From Onchocerca lupi (Eukaryota; Nematoda; Chromadorea; Rhabditida; Onchocercidae), in NCBI GenBank assembly GCA_028564675.1, contig JAOVVO010000229.1:45329-109328 (forward strand): a stretch of DNA of 64,000 nt, written 5' to 3'. Shown piece by piece: positions 13,901 to 23,934 of this stretch (the stretch's first letter is position 1; the number at the start of each line of letters is the position of its first letter). A program made the translations under genes and the position numbers. The notes below the pieces were generated by a model. It saw only the letters and a program-made list of their open reading frames with translations. It had not been told where the DNA came from and did not search any database.

Positions 13901-16900
13901 TATTTATAATTTAGCTATCATACCAAATGATAAAGTATCACAACAGCAACAACAACAACCTGGTAATAGTGTACAACAAAGTGCTCGACAACGTTTAGCT
14001 AAATTAACAGCAACTATAATTGGAACTATTAACTCAGAATCCACAGATGCTACTAGTGCTTCAGATTCTTCCGGTGCTTCAGATTCTTCCTAGTGCTTCA
14101 AATTCTTTCAAATCAAAATTGCTATATTAAAGCATTGCATTGATATTTTGCTCAAAATGAATAAAATGCACAAAAATTTTTGGTAATAAAAAGAATTATC
14201 AAAAGAACGAAAAAACTAATCGATATTGCTATATTAAAGCATTGCATGTTATTTGCAACACTGTTTTATGTCTTAATGTGTTATTATATTAATATCGATA
14301 AATTCATTATTGCAAAATTTTTTTTGCAGGCTGTATAACAATAAAAGAACTTGAGGATCAATTAATGGGTGTGAGAATTCGAGAAGCGGATACTGTTGCT
14401 GAATTGAAAGAAATGCGCCAGAAAGTAATGGAATTAGAAACTCAAGTCAGTATTCCAATTTATGATTGAAATTTAATTTAATTTGATTTCGTGAAACAAA
14501 AAATAAATGAATATGAATAAATTAATGTCATTATTACTTTATTTGATAATGACAGAATTCAATATGTTCATTGATTAATGAGTCTCTTACAATTAGATTC
14601 GTACAATATTCATCTGCTTTCAATTTATTCATTATTGATTTTTATCTTGAATTTCATTAATCATTATGCATAAAGAAATTGATAAGCACTTAAATCGATT
14701 TTTTAAATGTTGAAAATCCAGACAAATAGGCAATGTAAATGTGGGGGGGGGGGGGGAGGGGGAACATATTCTTATTTCTTATTGCTCAGATTTTAATTTT
14801 TTAAATTGTTGGATTTTATCCAACATCAACTTGACGATTCAATTTCTCAAATTGTTTTTAGCTTACTTCAATTTCAGTAATTTTTCATGTGTTTGCTATG
14901 GATAAATTAACAATGATTGATAAGGAATTAAACTTTTTTTTGCATGAAATTAGATTAAAAAATTATAATTATAAATTGCAGAAAAAATTAAAAAACAATA
15001 ATTTTAATAAAATGATTTTAGTAAGAAATAAAAAGATGATATCAAACATTTCAATTCAAATATTATAATGGAGTTATAATGTTTAAATTTTAATTTTTTT
15101 TTTTTTTTACAGAATCATGTTTGTACAAATCAACTTAAACGACAAGATGAAGAGATGAAACGATTGCGAGAAGAAAAAGCAAATATTCTAAAAGTTCGTT
15201 ATTATTCCAATTATTACTATTATTATCAGTGATCATGGTTATTATTGTTATCATCAAAATTTCTATTACAATTATTACCTTCTTTTTATGATTATTATAA
15301 ATTTGACTGCTAAATCTAATTTGACCGATTTTTTAAAAATTACAATTTTTTTCAGCGTGAAAAAGAACTTTCGGATCAAATTAAGGAAGAACGACTTAAA
15401 GCGGTCGAAGTAGAAAGTGAATTAAAAGAACGATCAGTGATGGAACGATTAAAATATAGCGAAGCAATGCAACATATCGCTGATTTGAAACAAGCTATTA
15501 CTCATCTTGAACTTAAGGTAACTCTTCATTAACTTAACTTTGAGAACTTACCTGAATACTGAAAAGTTTGTCGTAGGATCTAATTGCTCACCTCGAAATT
15601 GAAGGAAGTTGTGGGAGCGTGTGTGAATATCGCGAAATGTGTCATAAAAGCTAATTATTTGTTTTAAAAGTCTTATTAATTGTGAAAATTTAGTGGACGT
15701 TCAAAATTTTATATAAAATCTAATCACTCATCTTGAATTTAAGGTAAGTTTCATTAGATAAGGTTCATTTTAAATCTAAGGTGTAAGTTTTATTAGCAAT
15801 TTAAGGTGCATTTCATTAAGAGCTTATATAAATACTGAAAAATCTGTCTTAAAAGCTAATTATTTAATTGAATTTAAGCCTCATTAATTGTGAAAACTTA
15901 GTGGACATTGAAAAGTTTGTCGCAAAATCTAATTATTCACGTTTAATTTAAAGTGAATTTCCTTAGCTGTGAAAACTTATGTAAATATTGGAAAGTCTAA
16001 CGTAAAAGCTAACAGCTCACCTTGAATTTACATATTGGTAGATATTGAAAAGTTTGTTGTAAAAGCTACAAATTTAAATGAGAGATTATAGCTGAATATA
16101 ACAAAAGAAAGTAATTTTTCATGTGAATCACAAATGCTGAAGTTCAAGTGTACTTGTAAGATTTTTACATTTAAGTATTTAATTCTCGAAAAGTCTTACA
16201 GAAAGCCGAGAAATGGACGCATACTCAGCTAAGAGGAAGCTCGGTATGTGATATGGATGATGATTCTTCGGTTCGTTGATTTTTTTTTTTTTTTGGATAT
16301 GATACATTATAGGTTTTGTTTATGATTCCGATATGTTACTTATCAAATTATAACATTTTCAATTATATTAATTGTAAATTTCCAAGTTTGATTATTAAAA
16401 TTACAGATACCTTTAATTGTAAGCACCAGAAATTTTCATTCTACCATAGCTCTTATTATTGATTTTGTAGAATCAAATTTTAATTTTAATTACTATTAAA
16501 GGAATGAATTATGCTTATATAAGTTTACATTTTGTAAGATTTACATAACGTTCAATTTTATTTTTATTTAAATCGGAATCGATTTTACTTTTTTTTTGTC
16601 TTAAACGAAGCAATCAATCCATATTACATTTACCGAACTAATCGAAAACATTTTTTAACTTTAGAATTCAAATTAAGCAAAAAACATTTTTCAACTCTAG
16701 AAATACAGCTAATCGGGAAATATTTTTCATTCTGAGTGCGAACCAATCTTTTTCAACTTCAGAATTCCAATTAAATAAAAAAAATTTTTTCCAACTTAAG
16801 AATCCCAATCAATCAGAAAATATTTCTCAACGTCAAAAAAAATGTTTTACAACTTTAGAATCCGAATTTATTAAAAAGCATTCTTCAACTAGAATTCGAA

Positions 16901-17413
16901 CCAATCAAAAAAATAATTTCTAACTCTAGAATTCGAATTAATCAAAAATTATTTTTCAATTTTAGAATTCCAATTAACCAATAAGTGTGCTTCAATTGTA
17001 GAATTCCAACTAATTAAAAAACATTTTTTAACTTCAGAATTTAGACTAATTCAAACTTTTTTGCAATTTCGAATTTCCAACTAATCAAAAAATATTTTTC
17101 AATTTCAAAATTTCCAAAAAAAAAAGAGAAAAGTATCCTCAACTCCTCATGTTTGATATTTTAGCTGGGTGCAATAGGATCACATATTAGTGGTGATGCA
17201 GTTTCCATAAACAGTGATGAATTGACAACATTATTTGCCGATATGCAAGTTCGAATTCCGGAATTTACCGATGAAAATGTTGTGCTAATTAAAGAGAACG
17301 GTATAATTCCAAGTTCAAGCAAAGATCATGTCAAAGGTGAAGGACGACAAATGCTGGAAGAAGATGGTAATGATACAACGGATAGTGGTTTTCAAACAAG
17401 CGATACATCATAG
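10775..17413 (+). CDS. evi5: EVI5-family Rab GTPase-activating protein, C-terminal coiled-coil half (multi-exon, 5' partial)
   Basis: Joined exons (10775-10999, 12650-12799, 13152-13313, 13374-13494, optional 13915-14073, 14330-14445, 15113-15193, 15356-15517, 16202-16270, 17165-17413) give about 497 residues with the optional exon or 444 without it. The first residues carry the EVI5 signature LRTENRLLRQRIDYLE followed by ESSALADRLIKGQV. Further in, VKMREAEASLSLKEMRQRLA and the second repeat VRIREADTVAELKEMRQKV match the REAE/READ coiled-coil repeats typical of EVI5 and EVI5-like proteins. These proteins are Rab GAPs (human EVI5 is linked to Rab11 and Rab35) whose coiled coil mediates dimerisation and localisation at centrosome and recycling endosomes. 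The TBC domain with its catalytic Arg and Gln fingers is absent from the window, so the gene is 5' incomplete here. The tail ends DTTDSGFQTSDTS then TAG. All junctions keep phase. Function is inferred from family. Confidence 0.9.
11000..12649. other. EVI5 intron a-b with GATAAT repeats
   Basis: It holds imperfect GATAATGATAAT arrays at about 11700-12085 and a two-copy repeat at 12167-12238 and 12327-12400. A 153-codon frame on the - strand at 11177-11638 is long for such DNA but has no recognisable domain and low-complexity Ile/Lys/Tyr composition. Confidence 0.7.
12167..12400. repeat. Direct repeat of about 73 bp, two copies 160 bp apart
   Basis: Copies at 12167-12238 and 12327-12400 share TAAGATTTAAAGAATGATAA at their start and GGAAGGCTTA or a variant at their end, with a decayed middle. 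Confidence 0.7.
12650..12799 (+). CDS. evi5: EVI5 exon b
   Basis: Acceptor TTTTCCAG ends at 12649 and donor GTAAAA starts at 12800. 50 codons, phase 0/0. It encodes a heptad-type helix with ALQQEIIETRTREADNEIAI, the first of the TREAD/REAE-like repeats. The codons are far richer in G and C than the flanking introns. Confidence 0.88.
12800..13151. other. EVI5 intron b-c
   Basis: 352 bases of AT-rich intron. Nothing recognisable apart from the splice signals. Confidence 0.75.
13152..13313 (+). CDS. evi5: EVI5 exon c (REAE coiled-coil repeat)
   Basis: Acceptor TTTTTTTAG ends at 13151 and donor GTAAAA starts at 13314. 54 codons, phase 0/0. It encodes LQEELISVKMREAEASLSL and then RQRLAELEQHW, which aligns by eye with the vertebrate EVI5 segment ending in RLAELEQHWQ. 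It is the strongest single piece of family evidence in the gene. Confidence 0.92.
13374..13494 (+). CDS. evi5: EVI5 exon d (linker)
   Basis: Acceptor ATTGCAG ends at 13373 and donor GTACAT starts at 13495. 121 nt, enters in phase 0 and leaves one base (G). It encodes a polar, non-helical linker ending NNNTAAGDSQ. The single leftover base matches both the optional exon at 13915 (giving Ala) and the exon at 14330 (giving Gly), so either splice keeps frame. Confidence 0.85.
13495..13914. other. EVI5 intron d-e with a two-copy ~72-bp repeat
   Basis: Copies at about 13509-13580 and 13581-13652 share a TAATTTTAC...TATCAGATG layout. The rest is AT-rich with nothing recognisable. This intron is removed either to 13914 or, if the optional exon is skipped, to 14329. 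Confidence 0.6.
13915..14073 (+). CDS. evi5: EVI5 optional Gln/Ser-rich exon, or alternative last exon
   Basis: A TTTAG acceptor ends at 13914. Joined to the G left by the previous exon, the reading frame gives AIIPNDKVS, a six-Gln run, then SARQRLAKL and a Ser/Thr/Asp-rich tail. Leaving through the GT at 14074 is phase 1 and joins in frame to the exon at 14330. If that donor is not used the frame continues to a TAG at 14091-14093, and AATAAA hexamers follow at 14160 and 14185. It may therefore be a cassette exon, a terminal exon, or both. The donor (GTGCTT) is weak. The 3' end lies in an imperfect 18-bp repeat. No counterpart is known to me in other EVI5 proteins. Confidence 0.5.
14056..14112. 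repeat. Three-copy 18-bp repeat at the end of the optional EVI5 exon
   Basis: Copies of GTGCTTCAGATTCTTCC start at 14056, 14074 and 14093. The first two are in frame and encode SASDSSG/ASDSS. One extra base before the third creates the TAG at 14091. Each copy begins with GT, so each is a possible donor; the first two are both phase 1. Confidence 0.8.
14121..14250. repeat. Direct repeat downstream of the optional exon
   Basis: The string TTGCTATATTAAAGCATTGC occurs near 14119 and again near 14226 with almost no change, about 107 bases apart. Confidence 0.75.
14160..14165 (+). promoter_or_regulatory. Candidate intronic polyadenylation signal
   Basis: AATAAA lies 67 bases after the TAG of the optional EVI5 exon; a second one is at 14185-14190. 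The spacing suits an early-terminated transcript lacking the second half of the coiled coil. Chance occurrence is likely enough to keep confidence low. Confidence 0.25.
14330..14445 (+). CDS. evi5: EVI5 exon f (second READ coiled-coil repeat)
   Basis: Acceptor TTTTTTGCAG ends at 14329 and donor GTCAGT starts at 14446. 116 nt, two bases completing the upstream codon then 38 codons, ending in phase 0. It encodes IKELEDQLMGVRIREADTV and KEMRQKVMELETQ, matching the EVI5 segment LQDELMTIRLREAE...MMEMETQ. Confidence 0.9.
14446..15112. other. EVI5 intron f-g with a G run
   Basis: AT-rich intron notable only for 14 consecutive G followed by A and five G at 14743-14762. The remainder shows nothing recognisable. 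Confidence 0.75.
14743..14762 (+). repeat. Poly-G tract (G14-A-G5)
   Basis: A run of G on the coding strand, transcribed inside an intron, in otherwise very AT-rich DNA. It could form a G-quadruplex in RNA, or reflect replication slippage or an assembly problem. Confidence 0.9.
15113..15193 (+). CDS. evi5: EVI5 exon g
   Basis: Acceptor TTTTTTACAG ends at 15112. 27 codons, phase 0/0, encoding NHVCTNQLKRQDEEMKRLRE, which continues the METQN motif across the splice. The donor is the less usual GTTCGT at 15194; the same GTTCGT donor recurs at 16271 in this gene. Confidence 0.85.
15356..15517 (+). CDS. evi5: EVI5 exon h (coiled coil)
   Basis: Acceptor TTTTTCAG ends at 15355 and donor GTAACT starts at 15518. 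54 codons, phase 0/0, a highly charged helix rich in Glu, Lys and Arg ending AITHLELK. Degraded copies of its last ~23 bases plus the donor recur several times in the following intron, described under findings. Confidence 0.88.
15518..16201 (+). repeat. EVI5 intron h-i: array of degraded copies of the exon 3' end and donor
   Basis: Units of about 55-120 bp start near 15580, 15650, 15719, 15840, 15929, 16009 and 16064. Each begins with a variant of CTATTACTCATCTTGAACTTAAG, the last bases of exon h, followed in the best copies by a donor-like GT. The copy at 15719 carries AAG/GTAAGT at 15741-15749, a stronger consensus donor than the real AAG/GTAACT. Using it would reach a TAA four codons past the normal junction. 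Confidence 0.75.
16202..16270 (+). CDS. evi5: EVI5 exon i (short)
   Basis: Acceptor GTCTTACAG ends at 16201 and donor GTTCGT starts at 16271. 23 codons, phase 0/0, encoding KAEKWTHTQLRGSSVCDMDD. It leads from the end of the coiled coil into the acidic tail. Short, but phase, composition and splice signals all fit. Confidence 0.75.
16271..17164. repeat. EVI5 intron i-j with a ~37-bp minisatellite
   Basis: From about 16630 to 17110 some 12-13 units repeat a theme of ATCAAAAAACATTTTTCAAC and TTTAGAATTCCAATTA with variable length. The array ends about 55 bases before the acceptor of the last exon. The first 360 bases of the intron are plain AT-rich sequence. Confidence 0.85.
17165..17413 (+). 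CDS. evi5: EVI5 last exon with stop codon
   Basis: Acceptor GATATTTTAG ends at 17164. 82 codons then TAG at 17411-17413, phase 0. It encodes a tail with SINSDELTTLFADMQVRIPE and the Ser/Thr-rich end DTTDSGFQTSDTS, a likely phosphorylation or degradation segment by composition. It is preceded by a dense minisatellite that ends about 55 bases before the acceptor. Confidence 0.88.
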   Translation: MGAIGSHISGDAVSINSDELTTLFADMQVRIPEFTDENVVLIKENGIIPSSSKDHVKGEGRQMLEEDGNDTTDSGFQTSDTS

Positions 17414-17654
17414 CTTCTTCGTTTCTTAATTAATTAAGAAATTTACACACCAATCATCAATCGACTAATTTGTTTAATCGGTTAATTAATCAACGCGGGA
17501 ACTTTTATCACTGAAATATCATAAATGATGAAATTTCTTTCGTTTCCTTTTTCAGCTCAGTAAATTTAGTATTGAATTTTAAATTTTATTAAATATTAAA
17601 TTTTTATTAGATTTTTTCACTTTTATCAATTTTATTATGAATAATTATTTGCTG

Positions 17655-17660
17655 AATAAA
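17655..17660 (+). promoter_or_regulatory. Candidate polyadenylation signal of the EVI5 gene
   Basis: AATAAA lies about 240 bases after the TAG and is followed by a T-rich stretch. It is the first clear hexamer in the presumed 3' UTR. In DNA this AT-rich the hexamer is also expected by chance, so transcript ends would have to confirm it. Confidence 0.4.
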
Positions 17661-20084
17661 TAAATTTTTTTCTTTTTTTTGGAATTCTTTATCATTTTCT
17701 TGTTTCGAGCATTTTGTTTTATATGTGAAACTACTTTTTTAGATTAAATTAATATTGCAATATACAAGTTGTCAAATTGTAACAAATGTAAATTGTCTTT
17801 TTAAAATGAAAACTTCAGCTTTTTTACTTTTATGTGATCAAAGCTTTTTCTGTGATATATTTTTAATTGAAATTATAAAAATTATGTACATATTTGTATC
17901 TTTTCCTTTTTTTTTCAATTTATATTCATTTCAGATTTTCATTTCATTTTTCGATATTTCAGCTTGTAAACATTCTTTTCCTTTTGTTTATTTGTTTATT
18001 TCGTTCATTTGTTTGTTTATTTATTTAAAAAATTTTTTTTTCTTTCATTCAGATTTTATTTTTGTAATATTTCCTACCTATCTTCTTCAATTATTTGCTT
18101 CAAATTTCTTTCGTTTGAATTTTAAATTTACTTTCAGAAAAATTTCCGGTCTAGTCCCTTCAATCTCTTTAAACGATAAATAAAGTCAAATTATTCGATT
18201 GATAAGAAAAAAGAAGCAAAATAGCATATCAAAGAATTGATAAGATATTTGATGGGATATCTATTTAATGAATAAGGTATTTGAATAGACAAAAGCGTAA
18301 TCCGTGCAAATTAAGTATAACATATATGTTTTAAAATCTAATTATCATTATCACTTTTATTTCTTCTTGTTCTTATCAATTTAAAATTTCTCCTTATTTA
18401 TCATTCCTTCATTTTTTCCTTTCACCTTTTTAATCGCTTATCAAAATTTTCTATACCAAAATATGGGAAAAAATGAATTCAAATTGCTTCATTTGTTTTA
18501 TTATTGCCTTTCTAATTTGGAAATTATTCGCCTTACTATTTGCTATTTTCTGAAATTTTATTTTTATAACAATTAATTTGTATTATTTATTACATGATTT
18601 AACTGTATCTATAACTTTTTCACGCAAATTCATTCAAATAATAAAAAAATAAATAAAAAAAATTTGGGAGAATTTTATTCTAATTTGAATAGGCTCGTAT
18701 GGCATAATAAAATTATTCAAAATACAAAGTCAGACCAGAAAATGAAACAAAATAGGAGTAATAAATGAATCATAACCAAAAAAAAGGCTCAATTTTAGTT
18801 TGAAATAAAAGTAATTCAATTAATTTCTTAATTCATATATTATTTAAATGACTCTTTAATTTTCTATTTCTTCTGTTTTTTCCGCGAAATGGAATATTTG
18901 AATTCATTTATCACTTTTATTTTATTTTATTTTTCTTCTCTTTTTTCTTTTTTTTGTAATTTCATAATCCATTGCTCCAAATGGTATATTTATATAAAAA
19001 GGAAAAGGAACCGTAAAATTTGAATGAAAATAAGAAGACTTAAATTCAGGAATTTATTAATTTATATCAAATAACTTTATCCGATCACTTCTCAAAATTA
19101 ATCCTAATTCTTCGATAATTAGACTTGATATATTTTCCAGTTCTGTTGTTATTATTATACGAACAATATGTCTTTTTACTAATTAAAAAACAATTATAAT
19201 AGATCATAAGCTTATTATTTGCAAGAAAATAAATCGAATTGTTGTTTAATAAAATAAGAAATGTGAATTTAAATTTTATTTGTATAATAAGTCGATTTTA
19301 TTAAATCACTTATAAAAGCAAAAGTAAATGTAAATGTTTTTTCCTAAATTCTTTTGCTTTATTTGCTGTATAAAAGATAAAATATTTAATCAATTCAATC
19401 AAAGATTTGTTTTTTCTTTTATTTATTTTTAAATAATTGTAATTATTTTTGTTTTAAATTCCTTGGTATCAATAAAATGATTATTCTATTTGTATCGGAA
19501 AAAAACGAAACACAAAAGCGAGATTTATAAGAATTGGATGGATAAAAAGAAATTCAATTAAATTAAAATCTGATAAAAATACATTGTTTGAGAAATTAAG
19601 ACAAAAAAAATAATTAAATTAAAAATTTGACAGTTTATTATTTGAGAAAAATTAAAGCTATAAAAATATGCAAGAAATGAAACAATTTCTCAAATTAATT
19701 TTATTATTCCATTATTTCAATTGAAATTGGAAACTAACTTGGAAAAGTTTTGGGAAAACTATATTTCTGAAAATTAATTTAAAAAATGAAACGAGGCAAT
19801 GCTAAAGAATTGAGGAAATTATAAAGTTCAGTTTTGGTTGAACTGATTAATTAATTTAGAAAAAATCTTACTATTATATTTTTTTATTAAAATGATATCA
19901 TCGAAGAAATTTTCCATAATTTTTGTTTCCTCGGAGAAACATCATATCCTTGAATCAGAATAAGAAATTTATTGGCGATAAAGATGAAAAATTGAAGCAT
20001 AAAATAGTAATATGCCATAAAAAAAAAGACGAAACTTGACAGTTAATAATTAGAACAAGGAAATAATTGAATAAACTGCCCAGA

Positions 20085-20285
20085 TTTCAGTTCAAAAATC
20101 CAGTTTTTTCTTTTTCTTTTAGTTTCAACTCGAAGATTCGATTTTTCACACTAATTTTTTATTAAAAAATCCGTTTTTTTTCCTGCTCTTTGGTTTAATG
20201 ATCCAGTTTTTTCTTTTTTATTTTTGATTGAAGAATTGATTTTTTCTCTAATTCTTAACTTAAAAATCTGAGTTTTTCTCGGTTT
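20085..20285. repeat. Decayed tandem repeat, about four ~50-bp units
   Basis: Units follow the pattern AAAAATCCAGTTTTTTCTTT with a T-rich tail, repeated near 20093, 20160, 20206 and 20265. Confidence 0.6.
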
Positions 20286-21214
20286 TTTTTTCAGGAACTT
20301 ATTATGATTTGTTTTTTGCAATTCAATTTGGTCGGCTGTAATATTATAAAATATATAAGAATTAATTTAAGTAAAATTATCAAAAATTTCTGGAAAGACT
20401 TAGGAAAAATGGAAAAGTTAAAAATGCATTTCACTTTATTTTGAATAATGAAAGCATCGAATATTCCATGCATTATACAGCAATCAATAGATAAGCATAA
20501 GAAAAAGTTTTGAAAAAGCCAAAACTTTTGCTTCTTTCAATGCCTTTGTTTACCTTTTCTGACGAGCAAATGAAATTCGAGAAATAATTGAAAGATTCTT
20601 GGCTAAATGATATATCCTTATCCCTAATGTGCTTCTTAAGTAACTTCCATTTAATTCGTAAATTTTTATCGAACAAAAGGAAATTTTAAATTGCTATTAA
20701 CACTTTTTTTGATTCTAATTAATTGCCAAGTTCAATTTAATTTTTTCTGCCTTTCAACTTTTCTAATTTTTTTAACTTTTAACCTTTTTAATTCCTAAAT
20801 GAATGTTAGGTTTCCTAGCGTTGTAAAAATTTTGCTTCTACTTGCGAATAAGAGATATTAAGAAGTGTATAAAATTCCTCATACTTATGATGAAGAATTA
20901 CAAAGTGATTATAAATTTTTTGAAATTTTTGCTTTGATAAAATTTATCATTGTTGCCATTAAATATTTTGCTATTAAGAGACTTTATTTTCCAATGTTCC
21001 TTTTTTTTTTCAATTTTTTAAAATAATTTTGATAAAAATTGTTTATCCCGAATATATGTGTGTATGTATGTATGTGCGTATATGTATAATTCAATTATTC
21101 ATTAGATGAAATTAAATGAAGAGAATCCATTAAATGAATAAATCTCTTTTATCCGGACAAAATTCGTTGAAATTATTTTCGTCTTTGCTTTATGTATAAC
21201 TTTTATTCAAATTT

Positions 21215-21575
21215 TCCCAATTTCTTCTTCGTTTCAACTTTCATTCTTGAATTCAATGGCTTCTTCATTAATTTCACTCTCGCATTTGCCACTTCTTATT
21301 AACTTCTATTCTCCAATTCAATTGCTTCTCGTTAACTTTTATTCTCAAATTTACCGCTTTTTTTGTAAATTTCTGTTTTCGCTCGTTATTAACTTCTTTT
21401 CTTGAATTTATCACTTCTAATAATCTCTGCATTCCAATTTATACTTTCTTGTTGATTTCTGTTCACAAATTTACAACTTACTGTTAAATTCTGCTCTCGA
21501 ATTTAGCGCTTCTTCAGAATATTTTTTCAAATTTAACACTTATCGCAGTGAATTTCTGTTCTTGAATTTACTGCA
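21215..21575. repeat. Minisatellite, about nine ~43-bp units
   Basis: Variants of TTAACTTCTATTCTCGAATT followed by an ACTTCTT-type segment recur through the tract. It is old and divergent. Confidence 0.75.
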
Positions 21576-22611
21576 AACATTTCATATAATTCATGAAATG
21601 TCAACTTTAGATCTGTATTGTGTTTAAAGGTATTTTTCAATTTTTATAAACCGTGTTTTATTTAAAATTCTTTTACTTCTGTTCATTACTAATTAAAGGA
21701 TTTTTTATTTCAATTTTTAAATGCTCGTAAATTATTTTACGAAAAGAATTCGACTCAAACTTTCTCGGTGGAAATTATAAGAAAATCAGATATCTCCACC
21801 ACATTTTCCCATCAGATACTTGAGAATGTCCAATTTCTAAGCTTAATATTAAGATGATAATTTAAGGATTATTTTTAAAATATTTCTATGCTGGCCAAAC
21901 CAAATATATTATTTGATTTTACCCAAAGGCTATGCAAAAATTTCAAAAATTCCACTTGCTATTTTCGTAAGTTTTAAAATTCTTTAAAGAATTATAACAA
22001 AAGTTAAGATAAAGAACACTAATCGTAAAATTTGAAAAAATCGCAAATTAACAGAAAATTAAATCTGTAATTTCGCAATTTCTCATCGCACTTTTCGTTT
22101 TCATAATTTAATTCGAAAATTATTTCTTAAATTATACTAAATGAATTTGATTTCAAATCATACATAGTTGTTTCACTTGCTTAAAAATAACTTGAATCTG
22201 ATAATTCCATTTAATATGTGCAAAGATATGTCATTATCAATGAAATTCATGTTCAAAAATCCAAACAACCGGAATGATTTTTCTTCAATTCTCATTTTCT
22301 TACTTCCTCCCTCTCTCTCTAATCCTCTCTTCCTCCTTCTCACTTTCTATCTCTTTTAGTCCTTTTTTTTAATTATTTGAAAGAGAATAATTAATAATTT
22401 TGGCCGAAAATAGAAATTATTATTTCCATTTCTTCATCACATCCATATACAACCCATATTTTCTCGTCCCTTTCCTCTTCTTTTTTTATTAAAAAGAATC
22501 TTTTTTTCTTCGAATCCTATTCTTTTTAACTTTTCCTTTTTTTTTCTTTTTTTTTGAAACTATTTTTACTTTCTTAAAAAATTATTAATCTATTTAAAAA
22601 AAAAAATTTTA

Positions 22612-22700
22612 GATATATATGTATGTAAAATATATATAATATTATATATATATAAAATAAAATCTATATATATGTATATTTTATATATTATATCATATAA
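22612..22700. repeat. TATA-rich low-complexity tract
   Basis: Mixed TATATA, TGTATA and TATAAT runs that can fold back on themselves. No gene-related signal. Confidence 0.8.
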
Positions 22701-23467
22701 TATTGCTGTGCAAATTGCTCATTTTATGCTTTAAAAAAAAGGAAAAAATCAATAATTGCTTAAATTGATTCTCTTTTAGCCTTTTTTCCAGTTATTTACA
22801 TTCGAATTTTTATCCTGCTATAGCTATTTATGTTCGATAGATTACATCATATAATTCAAATTCTAATTATTTTTTGCTTTCTTGTTTAAAAAAAATCTTC
22901 ATTTTTCTTTCTCCATCCCTTGGAATGTTTATAAATTTCTACTTTTTTTTCTTAAAAGAAAAGTTTGATGATTTTTCGGATTAAAAAATTATTAAATTTT
23001 ATATTTAGAACGTCTTATAATTTTTTTAATGCATAGATATATAATATAAAACGATTTATTAAATTCAAATTTGCTTATTTTTGAATAACAAACCAACGAA
23101 ATAATATGAGAAGGGGATTTTTTACATATAGCCTAGGCACAATCACAAATATCATTGTTAATTTTTCAAGATAGCAAAATTCGATTTTTCATTTCGAATT
23201 CGATACTTGCAGAGTTTCGTTTCCCAAGATAGAACTAATCCATTGGCCAAGGCATTCATTCATCATTTTCTCCTTTTCATATCGGATTTATTCTTCACTT
23301 CCTTTTCTCTCTTTCTCTCTTTTTTTGTACAACAAAATTGGCCCAATATTTAGAAAAATCAGTAAATTCAAAAAAGTAGCATTTCTTATCTTCGATATAA
23401 ATATTTGAGGCTAAAAATAGAAGAAATGAATAAGAATTGATCAAATATTGAAAACAGCCTAAATTAT

Positions 23468-23731
23468 GTGATTTCTAAATATTACGTGCAATTCAAAAAA
23501 AATTTTTTGGTCATGAAAAAGCAGTACTCTCTCTACAACGACGAACAAAAGAATAAGCCAGTGATCAATTTGCTTGGATATTCGCTGATAATCGCTTGTA
23601 ACGTAAAGAATAACTCATTTATCAATTTGCTTGAATGTTCTCTAATAGTTGCTTTTAACCATTTAAATGAATTGGATATCATCCAAAAATTCTTGTATCG
23701 ATTAGATTTTCAAATACAATGCAATGAATAG
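23468..23731 (+). repeat. Tandem duplication of about 60 bp inside an open frame
   Basis: Two segments beginning ATCAATTTGCTTG, near 23564 and 23621, repeat in frame and give two similar peptides (INLLGYSLIIAC and INLLECSLIVAF). The surrounding 87-codon frame has no recognisable domain, no clear upstream signals and AT-driven composition, so I call only the repeat. Confidence 0.5.
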
Positions 23732-23934
23732 GATTACGTTACATGAATTATTTTTCCGTAAACGATTATGTCAAAAATTTGAAATGTATTGTAATAACTG
23801 GAATAATAAATGTTAAAAACTTTCCAAGGATATATTAACTAGATGTGAAATGCATAAATATTGATCGAATGTTTTAACGGATTTGCAACATTTCCATCCT
23901 AAACTGTCCATTTTGAAGAGATATCAACGAATTA

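Noticed and set aside
17755..18183. 142-codon + strand frame after the EVI5 stop
   Set aside because: Phe/Ile-rich product of T-rich DNA with no domain; most likely 3' flank.
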